DNA of 64,000 nucleotides from Chryseobacterium caseinilyticum (GCF_014837145.1 NZ_JACYFS010000002.1:283024-347023); one strand, 5' to 3'. Counted from the stretch's first letter, positions 51,117 to 60,772 are shown. Notes: a model not told the origin generated them from the sequence alone. Translations and numbers: made by a program.

Positions 51117-52448
51117 CTAATCAGTAAAAGTCTGGTACAAAAGATAAATATTCAGCACAATAATAATCACCGCAATAATCCAGACACAGGTTTTCAGAAA
51201 TGGTTTGTTGGCAAATTCTCCCATTTTTCCCTTGTCATTGGTAAACATAACCAAAGGAACAACAGCAAAACTCAACTGCATCGACAGAATTACCTGACTT
51301 AAAACCAAAAGATCAGTAGTTCCCTGTTCGCCATAGATTATTGCCACAATCAATGCCGGAATTACTGCAATCAATCTTGTGATCAGTCTTCTCAGCCAGG
51401 GTTTTAATCTGATATTCAGAAAGCCTTCCATTACGATTTGTCCGGCTAGGGTTCCCGTTAAAGTTGAATTCTGTCCCGATGCCAAAAGCGCAATGGCAAA
51501 AACAATACTCGCCATCGAAGCTCCAAGGATTGGGGTGAGCATTTTGTAAGCGTCATGAATGTCTGCGACGTCTTTATTTCCGCTGGTGTGAAAGGTTGCA
51601 GCCGCCAGAATTAGAATTGCAGCATTAATGAAAAACGCCAAAATCAATGAAACTGAAGAGTCTACAGTAGCAAATTTTATAGCTTCCTTCTTTCCTTCTT
51701 TAGTTCTGTCATAATCACGGGTCTGAACAATACTGCTGTGGAGATAAAGATTGTGAGGCATCACCGTTGCACCAAGAATTCCAATTGCAATGTACAGCAT
51801 TGCCGGATTGCTGATGATTTCTTTTTTGGGAACAAGTCCTCCAAAAATTTCTTTTAACGCAGGTTCTGAAATCACGAGTTCATAAACAAAACATCCGAGA
51901 ATAATAAAAATGAGTCCGCCAACTATACTTTCAATCCAGCGGAAACCTTTTGCCTGAAGTAAAAGAATAATCAAAACATCAATAGTAGTAATCACAATTC
52001 CCCAGGTTAGCGGAATTCCAAAAAGTAAATTTAATGCAATTGCAGATCCGATGACTTCTGCCAGATCGCACGCAGCAATGGCTATTTCACATAAAATCCA
52101 GAGTATAAAATTGGTTTTGGGACCATAGTGGTCACGGCATGCCTGTGCCAAGTCTCTTTCTGCAACAACACCCAGTTTTACTGAAAGATGCTGCAAAACC
52201 ATCGCAAATATATTTGAAATCAGAATTACTGAGAGAAGGGTATAGCCAAACTGCGCACCACCGGCAATGTCTGTAGCCCAGTTTCCGGGATCCATATATC
52301 CCACAGCTACCATCAGACCAGGTCCGGCAAAGGCAAGATATTTTCGCCAAAAACTTCCATTTTTTGGGATCTTGACGGAAGAGTAAACTTCGGGAAGAGA
52401 ATGCATGGTTTTTTCTTTACGCCAGGCACTTTTTAATTTCAGATTCAT
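51117..52448 (-). CDS. mntH: Nramp-family divalent metal transporter
   Basis: A 443-aa proton-coupled manganese or iron importer with about eleven transmembrane helices. The two hallmark metal-binding motifs are intact: DPGN (Asp53 in GYMDPGNW) and MPH (in GATVMPHNLYLHS). MntH supplies manganese, which a class Id ribonucleotide reductase in this organism would need. The promoter carries a dyad that overlaps its -7 box, suggesting control by a metal-sensing repressor of the MntR/DtxR or Fur type. The second in-frame ATG (residue 15) is less likely. Confidence 0.95.
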   Translation of the reverse strand: MNLKLKSAWRKEKTMHSLPEVYSSVKIPKNGSFWRKYLAFAGPGLMVAVGYMDPGNWATDIAGGAQFGYTLLSVILISNIFAMVLQHLSVKLGVVAERDLAQACRDHYGPKTNFILWILCEIAIAACDLAEVIGSAIALNLLFGIPLTWGIVITTIDVLIILLLQAKGFRWIESIVGGLIFIILGCFVYELVISEPALKEIFGGLVPKKEIISNPAMLYIAIGILGATVMPHNLYLHSSIVQTRDYDRTKEGKKEAIKFATVDSSVSLILAFFINAAILILAAATFHTSGNKDVADIHDAYKMLTPILGASMASIVFAIALLASGQNSTLTGTLAGQIVMEGFLNIRLKPWLRRLITRLIAVIPALIVAIIYGEQGTTDLLVLSQVILSMQLSFAVVPLVMFTNDKGKMGEFANKPFLKTCVWIIAVIIIVLNIYLLYQTFTD

Positions 52449-52496
52449 ATTTGTTAGAAATGACTAACAAATGTAATTAAATCTGTACCAACTCAA
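52449..52496 (-). promoter_or_regulatory. mntH promoter with candidate metal-repressor operator
   Basis: On the minus strand TTG (52496-52494), 18 nt, then TACATTTG (52475-52468). A perfect dyad ATTTGTTAG-AAATGA-CTAACAAAT (52449-52472) overlaps the -7 box and the predicted start. A bound repressor would block transcription; the regulator gene is not in this window. Confidence 0.7.
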
Positions 52497-52508
52497 TCAT
52501 ATTTAAAC

Positions 52509-52540
52509 AAAAAAATCCCAAAGATTTACTTCGGGATTTA
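52509..52540 (-). terminator. terminator of the DUF937-OmpA gene
   Basis: Stem AAATCCC/GGGATTT, about 13-nt loop, T run on the minus strand. Confidence 0.75.
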
Positions 52541-52562
52541 ATTTTTATTGATTCTAAAGAAT

Positions 52563-53861
52563 TTATTTGGCGAATCTTACAGACATTTTTCTGTCAGTTG
52601 CTCTTTCAGAATCTGAAGCAGATGCATCTACTGTTGCAAATTTACTTCCGTATCCTTCGGCTCCTAAAACCTGCGTACCAACGCCGTTTTTACCAAGCCA
52701 GTCTTTTATGTAATTAGCTCTTGCTGTAGAAATTCTCACGTTGGTAGCTTCGTCACCGGTTTTGTCGGTATAACCTCCGATTTTAATTTTTGCATCAGGA
52801 TATGCTTTGAGGATAGCTACAAGATTGTTCAGCTGACCTTCTGAGCCGGCCTCTAATTCAGATGAACTGTTCATTTTAAAATTTACATGGTCAAAATCAT
52901 ACCACTGATCTTTCAAAACAGCATCATCTGAGGCATTTTTATAGCCATCAGTTTTAAGAAAAGCAATCATCTGATCTTCCATTCCACCTTTGTAACCCAT
53001 CAGCGTAACTCCGTTAAGATCGATGCTTTCGTCTGTACGTGCTTCAGCTGGGGAGTTTGCAGAATCTCCGGTATAGGCATCAACAGTATCAGACCTGTTA
53101 ACTGCGATAGAATCATTTGCTGTTGTTGTAACTGTTGTTTCTTTTTTCTCACATTGTTTCCAGACAAAATATCCTGCAGCCAATAAAAGCAAAAGAGGAA
53201 GCAACCATTTCCAGATTGAGCCGCCTTCGCTGGTATTTCTGTCGGGAAAAGTGCCTCCGTCAGCTACACTTCTTGTTACTTCAACCTGAGGCTCAGCTTT
53301 GGGAGTTGTTGTTGCAGGATTTTCATTTCCGTCAAAACCGTAACCTTTTGCCCAGTTTCCAAGATTTAATGAAGCTAAAGATAATCCTGCAGGCAATAAA
53401 CCTGAAACAAGACCTTTCTGTTCATTCAAAAGATGTGAAATTCCTGATATGTCGAGATTCTGATCCTGGGCATACTTTGCCACGGATCCTGCTGTAGCTC
53501 CGGTTACAAGATTTAAGAGAGATCCTGCGGAGTTAGAACTGATTCCTGCGTAGGTTGCTACAGAATTAATCAAAGTAGAAAGCTGTTCACCAAAAATACT
53601 TCTCAAAAGCGTGTTGATCCAGCTGTTTCCCTGTACGTTTGCACTCAGATTCGAAACAGAATCTCCCGAACCAGCTCCTGTAATGGCATCCAGCACTTCC
53701 GGTTTATCAGAATTGTTGGCCAGTCCACCCAAAACTGCCGGGAGAAGTCCGCCGACAGCTTTCGAAATTCCGGATTCACTTTCTCCCAGTTGCTGGGCTG
53801 TCTGCGATGTAAAAGCCGGTCCGAGCTGGCCTTTAATAAGATCAATTAGATTCAATGACAT
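52563..53861 (-). CDS. OmpA-family protein with DUF937 N-terminus
   Basis: A 432-aa protein. The N-terminal 150 residues are a DUF937 (YidB-like) helical domain (MSLNLIDLIKGQLGPAFTSQ, GGLLPAVLGGLANN). A hydrophobic segment at about 216-233 (WKWLLPLLLLLAAGYFVW) anchors it, and the C-terminal part (about 315-430) is an OmpA peptidoglycan-binding domain (YPDAKIKIGGYTDKTGDEAT, then NVRISTARANYIKDWL). The order suggests a cytosolic DUF937 domain and a periplasmic OmpA domain. Monocistronic. Confidence 0.88.
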   Translation of the reverse strand: MSLNLIDLIKGQLGPAFTSQTAQQLGESESGISKAVGGLLPAVLGGLANNSDKPEVLDAITGAGSGDSVSNLSANVQGNSWINTLLRSIFGEQLSTLINSVATYAGISSNSAGSLLNLVTGATAGSVAKYAQDQNLDISGISHLLNEQKGLVSGLLPAGLSLASLNLGNWAKGYGFDGNENPATTTPKAEPQVEVTRSVADGGTFPDRNTSEGGSIWKWLLPLLLLLAAGYFVWKQCEKKETTVTTTANDSIAVNRSDTVDAYTGDSANSPAEARTDESIDLNGVTLMGYKGGMEDQMIAFLKTDGYKNASDDAVLKDQWYDFDHVNFKMNSSSELEAGSEGQLNNLVAILKAYPDAKIKIGGYTDKTGDEATNVRISTARANYIKDWLGKNGVGTQVLGAEGYGSKFATVDASASDSERATDRKMSVRFAK

Positions 53862-54127
53862 AATAATTTATTTTGTAGTTAATGTATTTTAAAATTAATA
53901 AAAAACTTTTCAATATTTTAAGTTTAATTGAAAAATTTTGATTTAAAATAGGTTTTTAATATAATTTAAAGCTTTTCGTTGTGAAGTTTTCATTTTAAAA
54001 TTCATCAGAATTCCATTTACCTGAAAGCATTATCTATAAAGAAAGATATAAGATTTTTGAAGATTATTTTTTCTGTAGTATTTAAAAATTTCCGCACATC
54101 TATAATCCAAACTTTTTTTGTCCGGAA
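53862..54127. other. AT-rich intergenic region
   Basis: 266 bp without a supported gene or clear structure; upstream of the DUF937-OmpA gene on the minus strand. Confidence 0.5.
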
Positions 54128-54505
54128 TTATTTTTTACCTGAAAATAATGCCCATGCAATCAGAACAGGCTGCATAAAAAGTCGTGCAAAACGCCTGGAA
54201 TCTGTATCTAAAACAAAAGCATCTTTTCTGTTGAGGTATTGAGAAATGTTACCGGGAAATACAGCGGCGAAGAATGTTCCTGCAATGATTCCTGCGGGTT
54301 TCTGATATTTTTTCGGTGCTAAGATTAAGCCGGTTCCCAAAGCTATTTCTGCAATTCCGGAGTAAACAACGGTATCATCTTTTTTGAGGGGAACCCAATC
54401 GGGAACCTGCGCCTGAAATTCTTTGCGGGCAAACGTTAAATGTGCAATGCCCGCTGCAACGAGCATTCCGCCTAGAGCGATCTGTGCTATTTTTTGCTTT
54501 TCCAT
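54128..54505 (-). CDS. DoxX-like family membrane protein
   Basis: A 125-aa protein with four hydrophobic segments and the pattern of small DoxX-like proteins: ALGGMLVAAGIAHLTFARKE, then VYSGIAEIALGTGLILAP and FMQPVLIAWALFSGKK. These proteins often accompany redox or oxidative-stress genes; the function is unknown. It precedes the proS terminator region; its own operon is a single gene. Confidence 0.8.
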   Translation of the reverse strand: MEKQKIAQIALGGMLVAAGIAHLTFARKEFQAQVPDWVPLKKDDTVVYSGIAEIALGTGLILAPKKYQKPAGIIAGTFFAAVFPGNISQYLNRKDAFVLDTDSRRFARLFMQPVLIAWALFSGKK

Positions 54506-54570
54506 AATATATTTTTGTGGGTTGTATGTAAAAAATCAACTTCAGTACCAAAAAGCAGATTGCTGTAAAC

Positions 54571-54596
54571 AAAAAAAGACCGCCGCAGCGATCTTC
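54571..54596 (-). terminator. terminator of proS
   Basis: Stem AAGATCGC/GCGGTCTT type (one G-U pair), T run on the minus strand. Confidence 0.82.
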
Positions 54597-54617
54597 TTTA
54601 TATTTTGAAAGAATTTT

Positions 54618-56093
54618 TTAATAAGCTTTTGCAAATAAAACTCTTCTAGCTGAAGGTTTTCCTGTAACCAAAGAAACACCTTCTTCCACATCATTATCTG
54701 AGGGAATACATCGGATCGTAGCCTTAGTTTCATTTTTAATCTGCTCTTCTTCTTCTGCTGTACCGTCCCAGTGAGCGTAGATAAATCCGCCCTTTTCGTC
54801 TAAAACTTTTTTGAACTCTTCATAGGAATCAACCTTTGTAATATTTTCTTTTCTGAAGTTCAAAGCTTTCTCGTATAGATCAGTCTGGATGGTCTTTAAA
54901 AGATTTTCGATATGAGAATCCAAACCTTCGATAGAGACAGTTTCCTTTGTCAGATTATCGCGTCTTGCAATCTCTACAGATTTATTCTCAAGGTCTCTTG
55001 GTCCCATTGCAATTCTTACCGGAACTCCTTTCAGTTCGTATTCTGCAAATTTCCAGCCCGGTTTATTCTGAGTATCATTATCAAATTTTACCGAAATTCC
55101 TTTTGCCTTGAGTTTTGCCTGAATGTCTAAAGCGACCTCGCTGATTTGAGCCAGTTGTTCTTCACCTTTAAAAATAGGAACAATCACCACCTGAATCGGT
55201 GCCAGAGTCGGAGGTAAAACCAAACCTAAATCGTCAGAATGCGTCATGATTAAAGCACCCATCAAACGTGTCGATGTTCCCCATGAAGTTGCCCAGGCGT
55301 GCTCTATTTTTCCTTCCTTGTTGGTAAATTTTACGTCAAATGCTTTCGCGAAATTCTGTCCTAAAAAGTGAGATGTTCCAGCCTGAAGAGCCTTTCCATC
55401 CTGCATTAATGCCTCGATGCAGTAAGTATCATCTGCGCCTGCAAATCTTTCAGAAGGTGTTTTTACACCTTGAATAACCGGCATTGCCATAAATTTTTCG
55501 GCAAAATCAGCATATACTTTATTCATTTTTTCCGCTTCTTCTACAGCTTCATCTTTCGTTGCGTGAGCAGTATGGCCTTCCTGCCACAGGAATTCTGCTG
55601 TTCTCAGAAACAGTCTCGTTCTCATTTCCCAACGTACTACGTTTGCCCATTGGTTGATCAGAATCGGAAGATCTCTGTAAGACTGAATCCAGTTTTTGTA
55701 GGTGCTCCAGATGATGGCTTCAGAAGTTGGTCTTACGATAAGCTCTTCTTCAAGCTTGGCATCAGGGTCAACAATCAGTTTCCCCGGATTGTCCGGATCA
55801 TTTTTAAGTCTGTAATGGGTAACTACTGCGCATTCTTTTGCAAATCCTTCAGCATTTTTTTCTTCAGCCTCGAATAAACTTTTGGGCACAAAAAGAGGGA
55901 AGTAAGCATTCACGTGACCGGTCTCCTTAAATTTTTTGTCCATTTCGTCACGCATCTTCTCCCAGATGGCGTATCCGTAGGGTTTTATCACCATACATCC
56001 ACGAACTCCTGAGTTTTCTGCCAGATCAGCTTTTACAACAAGCTCATTATACCATTTGCTGTAATCATCGCTTCTTGAGGTAAGTTTTGCCAT
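54618..56093 (-). CDS. proS: prolyl-tRNA synthetase, archaeal/eukaryotic type
   Basis: A 491-aa class II synthetase that charges tRNA-Pro. It lacks the INS editing domain of the long bacterial form and belongs to the shorter type 3 form common in Bacteroidota. Motif 2 is visible in [20 protein letters not shown], preceded by [17 protein letters not shown], and the C-terminal end reads [14 protein letters not shown], close to the typical C-terminal Tyr. It diverges from the lipoprotein gene at 56238. Confidence 0.95.
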   Translation of the reverse strand: MAKLTSRSDDYSKWYNELVVKADLAENSGVRGCMVIKPYGYAIWEKMRDEMDKKFKETGHVNAYFPLFVPKSLFEAEEKNAEGFAKECAVVTHYRLKNDPDNPGKLIVDPDAKLEEELIVRPTSEAIIWSTYKNWIQSYRDLPILINQWANVVRWEMRTRLFLRTAEFLWQEGHTAHATKDEAVEEAEKMNKVYADFAEKFMAMPVIQGVKTPSERFAGADDTYCIEALMQDGKALQAGTSHFLGQNFAKAFDVKFTNKEGKIEHAWATSWGTSTRLMGALIMTHSDDLGLVLPPTLAPIQVVIVPIFKGEEQLAQISEVALDIQAKLKAKGISVKFDNDTQNKPGWKFAEYELKGVPVRIAMGPRDLENKSVEIARRDNLTKETVSIEGLDSHIENLLKTIQTDLYEKALNFRKENITKVDSYEEFKKVLDEKGGFIYAHWDGTAEEEEQIKNETKATIRCIPSDNDVEEGVSLVTGKPSARRVLFAKAY

Positions 56094-56127
56094 TATTTTA
56101 TAGAATTTTTTTAACTTTTATTAATAA

Positions 56128-56157
56128 TTGTAATCTAAAATAAAAAGTCTATTTTTG
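56128..56157 (+). promoter_or_regulatory. promoter of the Gly/Trp-rich lipoprotein gene
   Basis: TTG (56128-56130), exactly 19 nt, then TATTTTTG (56150-56157): a full match to the Bacteroidota consensus. About 80 nt of leader follow. Confidence 0.75.
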
Positions 56158-56237
56158 ATTGAATTTTATACCGTTTATTTGGTATGTTTTTGGTACAGAA
56201 TGCAAATATAATTTAAATAAAAAATTTTTACGTCATC

Positions 56238-57362
56238 ATGAAAAGAAATATACATAAAAATTTGCTTGGGATTTTAAGGTCAAAGGGTATCCTGGCCATT
56301 TCCAGCGGATTACTTTTAGTTTCTTGCGGGGCTCAGATGGGTGGCTACAGCGAGACAGACGGGGTATACTATGATCCCAGCAAAGATACTTTACCTGAAG
56401 GTGTTATCGTAAATGAAGGTGGAAACAGAGTAGGAGAATATTACGATTATTATCAGCAGGATAATACTACTATCCAGAATGCTCAGGCAAATAATTATGA
56501 GCAAAGCAATCTTTACAATACCTGGAATACCAACTATGATCAGGGCGCTACAGATTCAGACTTTGGGAACTATGCAGGAAGCGAAACCAATTACTATGAT
56601 AACTCATGGGGTTGGGGCGGCTGGGGCGGTCCCTGGGGTATGTATGGCGGCTACGGCGGTTGGGGCTGGGGCGGCGGCTGGGGCATGGGAATGTCTTTCG
56701 GCTGGGGCAACAGCTGGGGTTGGGGATACAGCCCGTGGGGTTGGAACAACGGCTGGGGCTGGGGTTCTGGCTGGGGAATGGGAATGTATAACCCCTACTG
56801 GGGCTGGGGTGGCTATCCTTACGGAGGATGGGGCGCCGGTTACTGGGGCGGAAACTATTACCAACCATACAACAGAAGAAGTGCAGCAAACGGTTATGGA
56901 TTTACCAACAGAAATTCTAATATCGTAAGCAGAAATACTGCTCCGGGATACGGATTCAGAAATTCAAACAGTTCAGGCTTCAGAAATTCGAACAGTTCAG
57001 GTTTTAGAAACTCTAATAATTCCGGTTTTAGAAACCAGGGGAATTCAGGTTTCAGAAATCAGGGACAGGGTGGATTTAGAAATAATAATGGTGTAAGACC
57101 GCAATCCGGTTACAACAGACCTCAGGGTCAGGGTGGTTTCAGAAACAACAGTGGTACAAGACCTAATTATAATCAATCTCAACCCCGTTATAATAACCAG
57201 AATAACAATGGAGGATTCAGAAATGAGTCAGCACCAAGATCCAACGGCGGGTGGACATCACCAAGTAACGGTGGCGGCTTCAGAGGAGGCGGCGGTTCTA
57301 CCGGAGGCGGCGGTGGCTTCAGAGGCGGCGGCGGTGGCGGCGGTTTCCGTGGAGGCAGATAG
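56238..57362 (+). CDS. low-complexity Gly/Trp/Asn-rich lipoprotein
   Basis: A 374-aa exported lipoprotein with lipidation Cys at about residue 30 (LLLVSCGAQ). An Asp/Tyr/Asn-rich stretch follows (about 35-120), then a Gly/Trp/Tyr region of about 90 residues (GWGWGGGWGMGM type), then about ten GFRN-type units (SNSSGFRN, QGNSGFRN, QGQGGFRN) and a Gly-only tail. The repeats are typical of surface proteins and may be variable between strains. Such proteins have been annotated as prolyl-tRNA synthetase or vitellogenin-like, which is misleading. It precedes a FadL-like channel by 32 bp, so likely one operon. Confidence 0.85.
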   Translation: MKRNIHKNLLGILRSKGILAISSGLLLVSCGAQMGGYSETDGVYYDPSKDTLPEGVIVNEGGNRVGEYYDYYQQDNTTIQNAQANNYEQSNLYNTWNTNYDQGATDSDFGNYAGSETNYYDNSWGWGGWGGPWGMYGGYGGWGWGGGWGMGMSFGWGNSWGWGYSPWGWNNGWGWGSGWGMGMYNPYWGWGGYPYGGWGAGYWGGNYYQPYNRRSAANGYGFTNRNSNIVSRNTAPGYGFRNSNSSGFRNSNSSGFRNSNNSGFRNQGNSGFRNQGQGGFRNNNGVRPQSGYNRPQGQGGFRNNSGTRPNYNQSQPRYNNQNNNGGFRNESAPRSNGGWTSPSNGGGFRGGGGSTGGGGGFRGGGGGGGFRGGR

Positions 57363-57394
57363 AAATTAAGTTTCAACATATTCTAAAAATAATA

Positions 57395-58810
57395 ATGTTA
57401 AAAAAATCTTTAGTTATAATGAGCATTTCTGCGGCTTTCTTCGTACAGGCGCAGGATGTTTCATTGATCAGAAACACGTTGGACGTGTATTCGAATTCTC
57501 AGATTGGAGGTTCGGCAAGGTTTAATGCAATGGGAGGCTCAAACGGTGCTTTGGGTGGTGATGCAAACGCATTGCTTACCAACCCGGCAGGTTTAGGTGT
57601 TGCCATTTCCGGAGAAGTGTCGGGAACGCTTTCTGTGATGTCTAATAAAAATACATCAAATTATGCAGGATCATCTTTTGGATATAAAGTGAATAATGCA
57701 GATTTGGGAAATGTAGGTGGTGTGATGACTTTCCAGCTGATGACGGAGAGTGCATGGAAGTTTGTTAATATTGGTGTGAATTTTTCAAACCAATCCATTG
57801 ATAATTACATTGAAACTCCCGGGAACAGTAATATCGTCTTTGATTTTGATGCTAATAACAGTTCTGCCTTGGCAAGACATGCTTATGACAGATATGGAAC
57901 TTTGTCTAAAACCAGTTTTGGGGTCGGTGCCAATTATAATCATAATCTTTACATTGGTATGGGATTAAATTTTTCCAATGTATCTTTAGATCAATCCGAT
58001 ACCGCAGCGCTTCAGTCTTTACAGAATGGTAGTGTAGATTATTTAAGCAAGCAGAATACACCTTATTTTGAAAGATCTTCAGGCTTTTCAGCGTCAGTGG
58101 GTGTAATCGGAAAATTAGGTCGTAACTTTAGATTGGGAGCCGCAATTGAAACACCGACATTCTGGGATATTGACAGAAGCTACAACTTCTACAATGACCC
58201 CCAGTTTGGTGATGATTATGCTGTTGAAAACAGAAGGCTTACGTCTCCAATGAAAGCAACACTGAGTGCAGCATTTGTGGCCAACAAAAATTTTTCAATG
58301 AACCTTGATTATACATTAGGACTAACCAAGCCAAGTTACAAAGTATACGGTGGAGCTGAACGACAGCTAAATGATTTTTTTGATCAAAATCAGAGGAGTT
58401 TGTCTGAAGTGAAGTTGGGAGCTGAATACAGAGTGAAACAATTTAGATTAAGAGGAGGTTATTCTTATACAGCAAGTCCTTTTGATGCACTTACAGTGAG
58501 TAGATATGGCGCTAATGGTACCAGTGGAGATCCAGTTGATCAATCCTATAATAATATGATTTTAGGTGATAGAAACGCATTGTCATTTGGTTTAGGATAC
58601 GATTTCAAATCTTTCTATATCGATGCGACCTTCCAAAATATAAGTTCAACATTTAATAATCCATTATTATTTGGTGTTATAGATCAGACTGAGGGTATTG
58701 AAGATGGATACTATTCTCCAAGTCGTTTAATTAGCAGCTCAGAATACGTTGTTTCTGACGTGAAGAACGTAATCAATAATTTTTACGTGACATTCGGCTG
58801 GAAGTTTTAA
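57395..58810 (+). CDS. outer-membrane transport protein, OmpP1/FadL/TodX-like
   Basis: A 471-aa outer-membrane protein: signal peptide (MLKKSLVIMSISAAFFVQAQ), then the FadL-type N-terminal hatch (RFNAMGGSNGALGGDANALL then TNPAGLG) and a barrel of about 14 strands ending NNFYVTFGWKF, with a C-terminal aromatic. FadL-type channels let hydrophobic compounds through. It starts 32 bp after the lipoprotein gene, so the two may act together on the surface. Confidence 0.9.
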   Translation: MLKKSLVIMSISAAFFVQAQDVSLIRNTLDVYSNSQIGGSARFNAMGGSNGALGGDANALLTNPAGLGVAISGEVSGTLSVMSNKNTSNYAGSSFGYKVNNADLGNVGGVMTFQLMTESAWKFVNIGVNFSNQSIDNYIETPGNSNIVFDFDANNSSALARHAYDRYGTLSKTSFGVGANYNHNLYIGMGLNFSNVSLDQSDTAALQSLQNGSVDYLSKQNTPYFERSSGFSASVGVIGKLGRNFRLGAAIETPTFWDIDRSYNFYNDPQFGDDYAVENRRLTSPMKATLSAAFVANKNFSMNLDYTLGLTKPSYKVYGGAERQLNDFFDQNQRSLSEVKLGAEYRVKQFRLRGGYSYTASPFDALTVSRYGANGTSGDPVDQSYNNMILGDRNALSFGLGYDFKSFYIDATFQNISSTFNNPLLFGVIDQTEGIEDGYYSPSRLISSSEYVVSDVKNVINNFYVTFGWKF

Positions 58811-58833
58811 AAACCAATCAGTTGATGATATAA

Positions 58834-58866
58834 AAAGAGCTCTGCAGTATTATTGCAGAGCTCTTT
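58834..58866 (+). terminator. terminator after the FadL-like gene
   Basis: Perfect 13-bp stem AAAGAGCTCTGCA/TGCAGAGCTCTTT with a 7-nt loop. Confidence 0.85.
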
Positions 58867-58890
58867 GTTCTATTAATTTTAATCAAAATA

Positions 58891-59607
58891 TTAATGATGG
58901 TGATCATGACTGTGAAATAAATGCATGATCAAAGCTAAAGAAACTCCTACGATCACGAGACCGATTTTAGACCAGTCGATATTGTGGTTTTTGTTGCTTT
59001 CAAATATAATGACTGATGAAATATGAAGGAAGATTCCGCCTACTATTGCTAAAAAGTAAGGCTGCCAGTTTGGATTAAAATAATTTCCTAAAAACATTCC
59101 GAATGGCGATGCCAAAGCAAATAAAGCCACAATCAGCATCGAGGGGTAAGACATTTTTGAACCTTTTCTGTTGAATAGAAATGCCCCCAGAATAAATGAA
59201 ATCGGAAGATTGTGAAAAACAATTCCCATCAGATAAGGAGAAAACGGATTCGTTTCATTGGCCAAAGGAATTCCTTCAATAAAAGCGTGGATGAAAAGTC
59301 CGACCATCAAAGCCATCGGAAGAACCGTGCTGTCGTTGTGATGATGAAAGTGACCGTGCTCAAAACCTTTGGTTAAAGCCTCTAAAATCATTTGTAACAG
59401 AACACCGCCGATTACAAAGATCCCGAGATTAATTCCGGATTCATTGTGATGATGATAGACTTCAGGAAAGACTTCATTGAGGCAGATTGTAATCAGAAAT
59501 CCTGCACTTAAAATAAGCAGATTTTTCGAGAACTTCTCTGTCTGTCCGAAATATTTACCCAGAAACACACCGGCAAGAACACTTAAAATAAGTAAAATGA
59601 CAATCAT
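58891..59607 (-). CDS. ZIP family metal transporter
   Basis: A 238-aa ZIP protein with eight hydrophobic segments. The metal site of helix 4 is HAFIEGIPLA, helix 5 holds HNLPISF. His-rich loops (FEHGHFHHHND) and a C-terminal HSHDHHH suggest zinc or manganese binding in the loop. Imports divalent metal into the cytosol. It overlaps closely (1 bp gap) with the small membrane gene 59609-59860, same strand. Confidence 0.92.
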   Translation of the reverse strand: MIVILLILSVLAGVFLGKYFGQTEKFSKNLLILSAGFLITICLNEVFPEVYHHHNESGINLGIFVIGGVLLQMILEALTKGFEHGHFHHHNDSTVLPMALMVGLFIHAFIEGIPLANETNPFSPYLMGIVFHNLPISFILGAFLFNRKGSKMSYPSMLIVALFALASPFGMFLGNYFNPNWQPYFLAIVGGIFLHISSVIIFESNKNHNIDWSKIGLVIVGVSLALIMHLFHSHDHHH

Positions 59608-59608
59608 A

Positions 59609-59860
59609 TTAAATAAATAGGGGTGATAAACAATATAAAACTATGAGTAGATTTATACTTATTAAAATAAGATGTATTCTAAAAATTATTTTATTTTCAA
59701 ACAATATTTTCCTGATAATAATTAAAAGTATTCCGGTTATTAACAGCAAACCAGAAATGACAAACGGCAACGGAGGAGTATGACTGTGAAAATATCCTGA
59801 TTCAATTCCAGCGTATAATGAAAGTAAGGTTGCTATCGTAAATATAACAATGGTTTTCAT
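59609..59860 (-). CDS. hypothetical small membrane protein upstream of ZIP gene
   Basis: An 83-aa protein with three hydrophobic segments (about 2-20, 31-50, 59-80) and the motif YFHSHTPPLPFV. No family recognised. It lies 1 bp upstream of the ZIP gene on the same strand, so it is co-transcribed and may assist the transporter; this is inference. Confidence 0.65.
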   Translation of the reverse strand: MKTIVIFTIATLLSLYAGIESGYFHSHTPPLPFVISGLLLITGILLIIIRKILFENKIIFRIHLILISINLLIVLYCLSPLFI

Positions 59861-59881
59861 TCCCGAACTTTTTACTTCTAA

Positions 59882-60607
59882 TTACTTCTTTCGAAATAAA
59901 TTAATACATCTCGGTGAAACTTCTGCGTCAAAATCATTCAGCTGATAATCGCCCCAGATTTTCACCCGCTCAAAACCATTATCCTCAGCGTATTTTTGTA
60001 TTGAATCTGGTGTGTGCAGTTTTACTTTTTCGAAAAAATTAAAATCCTGCCCGTCAGCGGTAAATTTAATTTCTTTTACAATATGCTGATTTTCGATTTT
60101 CTTGGAAATTTTAAAATCAATTCCACCACGGTTAATTTCAGCTTCAGATACCATTTTATTTCTGACGTAATTTTCATTTAAATAATCTAAAACGAAATAT
60201 CCGTCAGTTTTCAAAACATCAGAAACAGATTTAAATACTTTTCGGTCATCGTCTTCAGAATCAAAATAGCCAAAACTTGTAAACAGATTGAAAACAGCAT
60301 CTACGGGCTGATGGTTTACTTTGTCACGCATATCGTGAACAGCGAACTGGAGGTTTTCATTCTCAAACTGCCTGTTGTGTGCAATACTTTTTTTAGAAAG
60401 ATCAAGACCCAAAACTCTGTAACCCAATTTGTTCAAGAAAACAGAATGTCTTCCCTTTCCGCAGGCGAGATCAATAATTTCTGAATTTTTTGGGAGTTGC
60501 AGCTCGGCAGTCAGCTGAGTGATAAAATTTTCTGCTTCAGTATAATCTCTGTTGCTGTAGAGAATATGATAATAAGGTGTGTCAAACCAAGATTCAAACC
60601 ATTCCAT
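59882..60607 (-). CDS. class I SAM-dependent methyltransferase
   Basis: A 241-aa methyltransferase. The SAM-binding motif IIDLACGKGRHS (about residue 45), motif with GLDLS, and the catalytic-side FTSFGYFDSEDDD are visible. N-terminus MEWFESWFDTPYYHILYSN is typical of a small-molecule methyltransferase family in Bacteroidota. Substrate unknown. It is first of three minus-strand genes reaching the ZIP gene, with 21 bp to the next. Confidence 0.88.
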   Translation of the reverse strand: MEWFESWFDTPYYHILYSNRDYTEAENFITQLTAELQLPKNSEIIDLACGKGRHSVFLNKLGYRVLGLDLSKKSIAHNRQFENENLQFAVHDMRDKVNHQPVDAVFNLFTSFGYFDSEDDDRKVFKSVSDVLKTDGYFVLDYLNENYVRNKMVSEAEINRGGIDFKISKKIENQHIVKEIKFTADGQDFNFFEKVKLHTPDSIQKYAEDNGFERVKIWGDYQLNDFDAEVSPRCINLFRKK

Positions 60608-60772
60608 CGTGCAAAAATAAGGATTTTTGTTGGATGCGTGATGTAAGATGCCAGATGTTTATTTAACAGTATTAAAATTATAAATAATCTGTCGGTGATG
60701 AAATATGTTCTGAGATTACACATTTTTTATTTTCATCCCGCATCAAACATCCAACACCCAGTAAAAATTACC
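60608..60772. repeat. GATG-type simple repeats in a divergent gap
   Basis: GGATGCGTGATGTAAGATGC then CAGATG at about 60635-60659, and ATCCCGCATCAAACATCCAA at about 60736-60755. They are weakly complementary and resemble the CCGCATC array at the window start. Confidence 0.55.

Noticed and set aside
56548-56889. Long frames on the opposite strand of the Gly/Trp-rich region
   Set aside because: They are shadows of the low-complexity coding sequence; their Pro/Ser composition is the reverse of GlyTrp codons.
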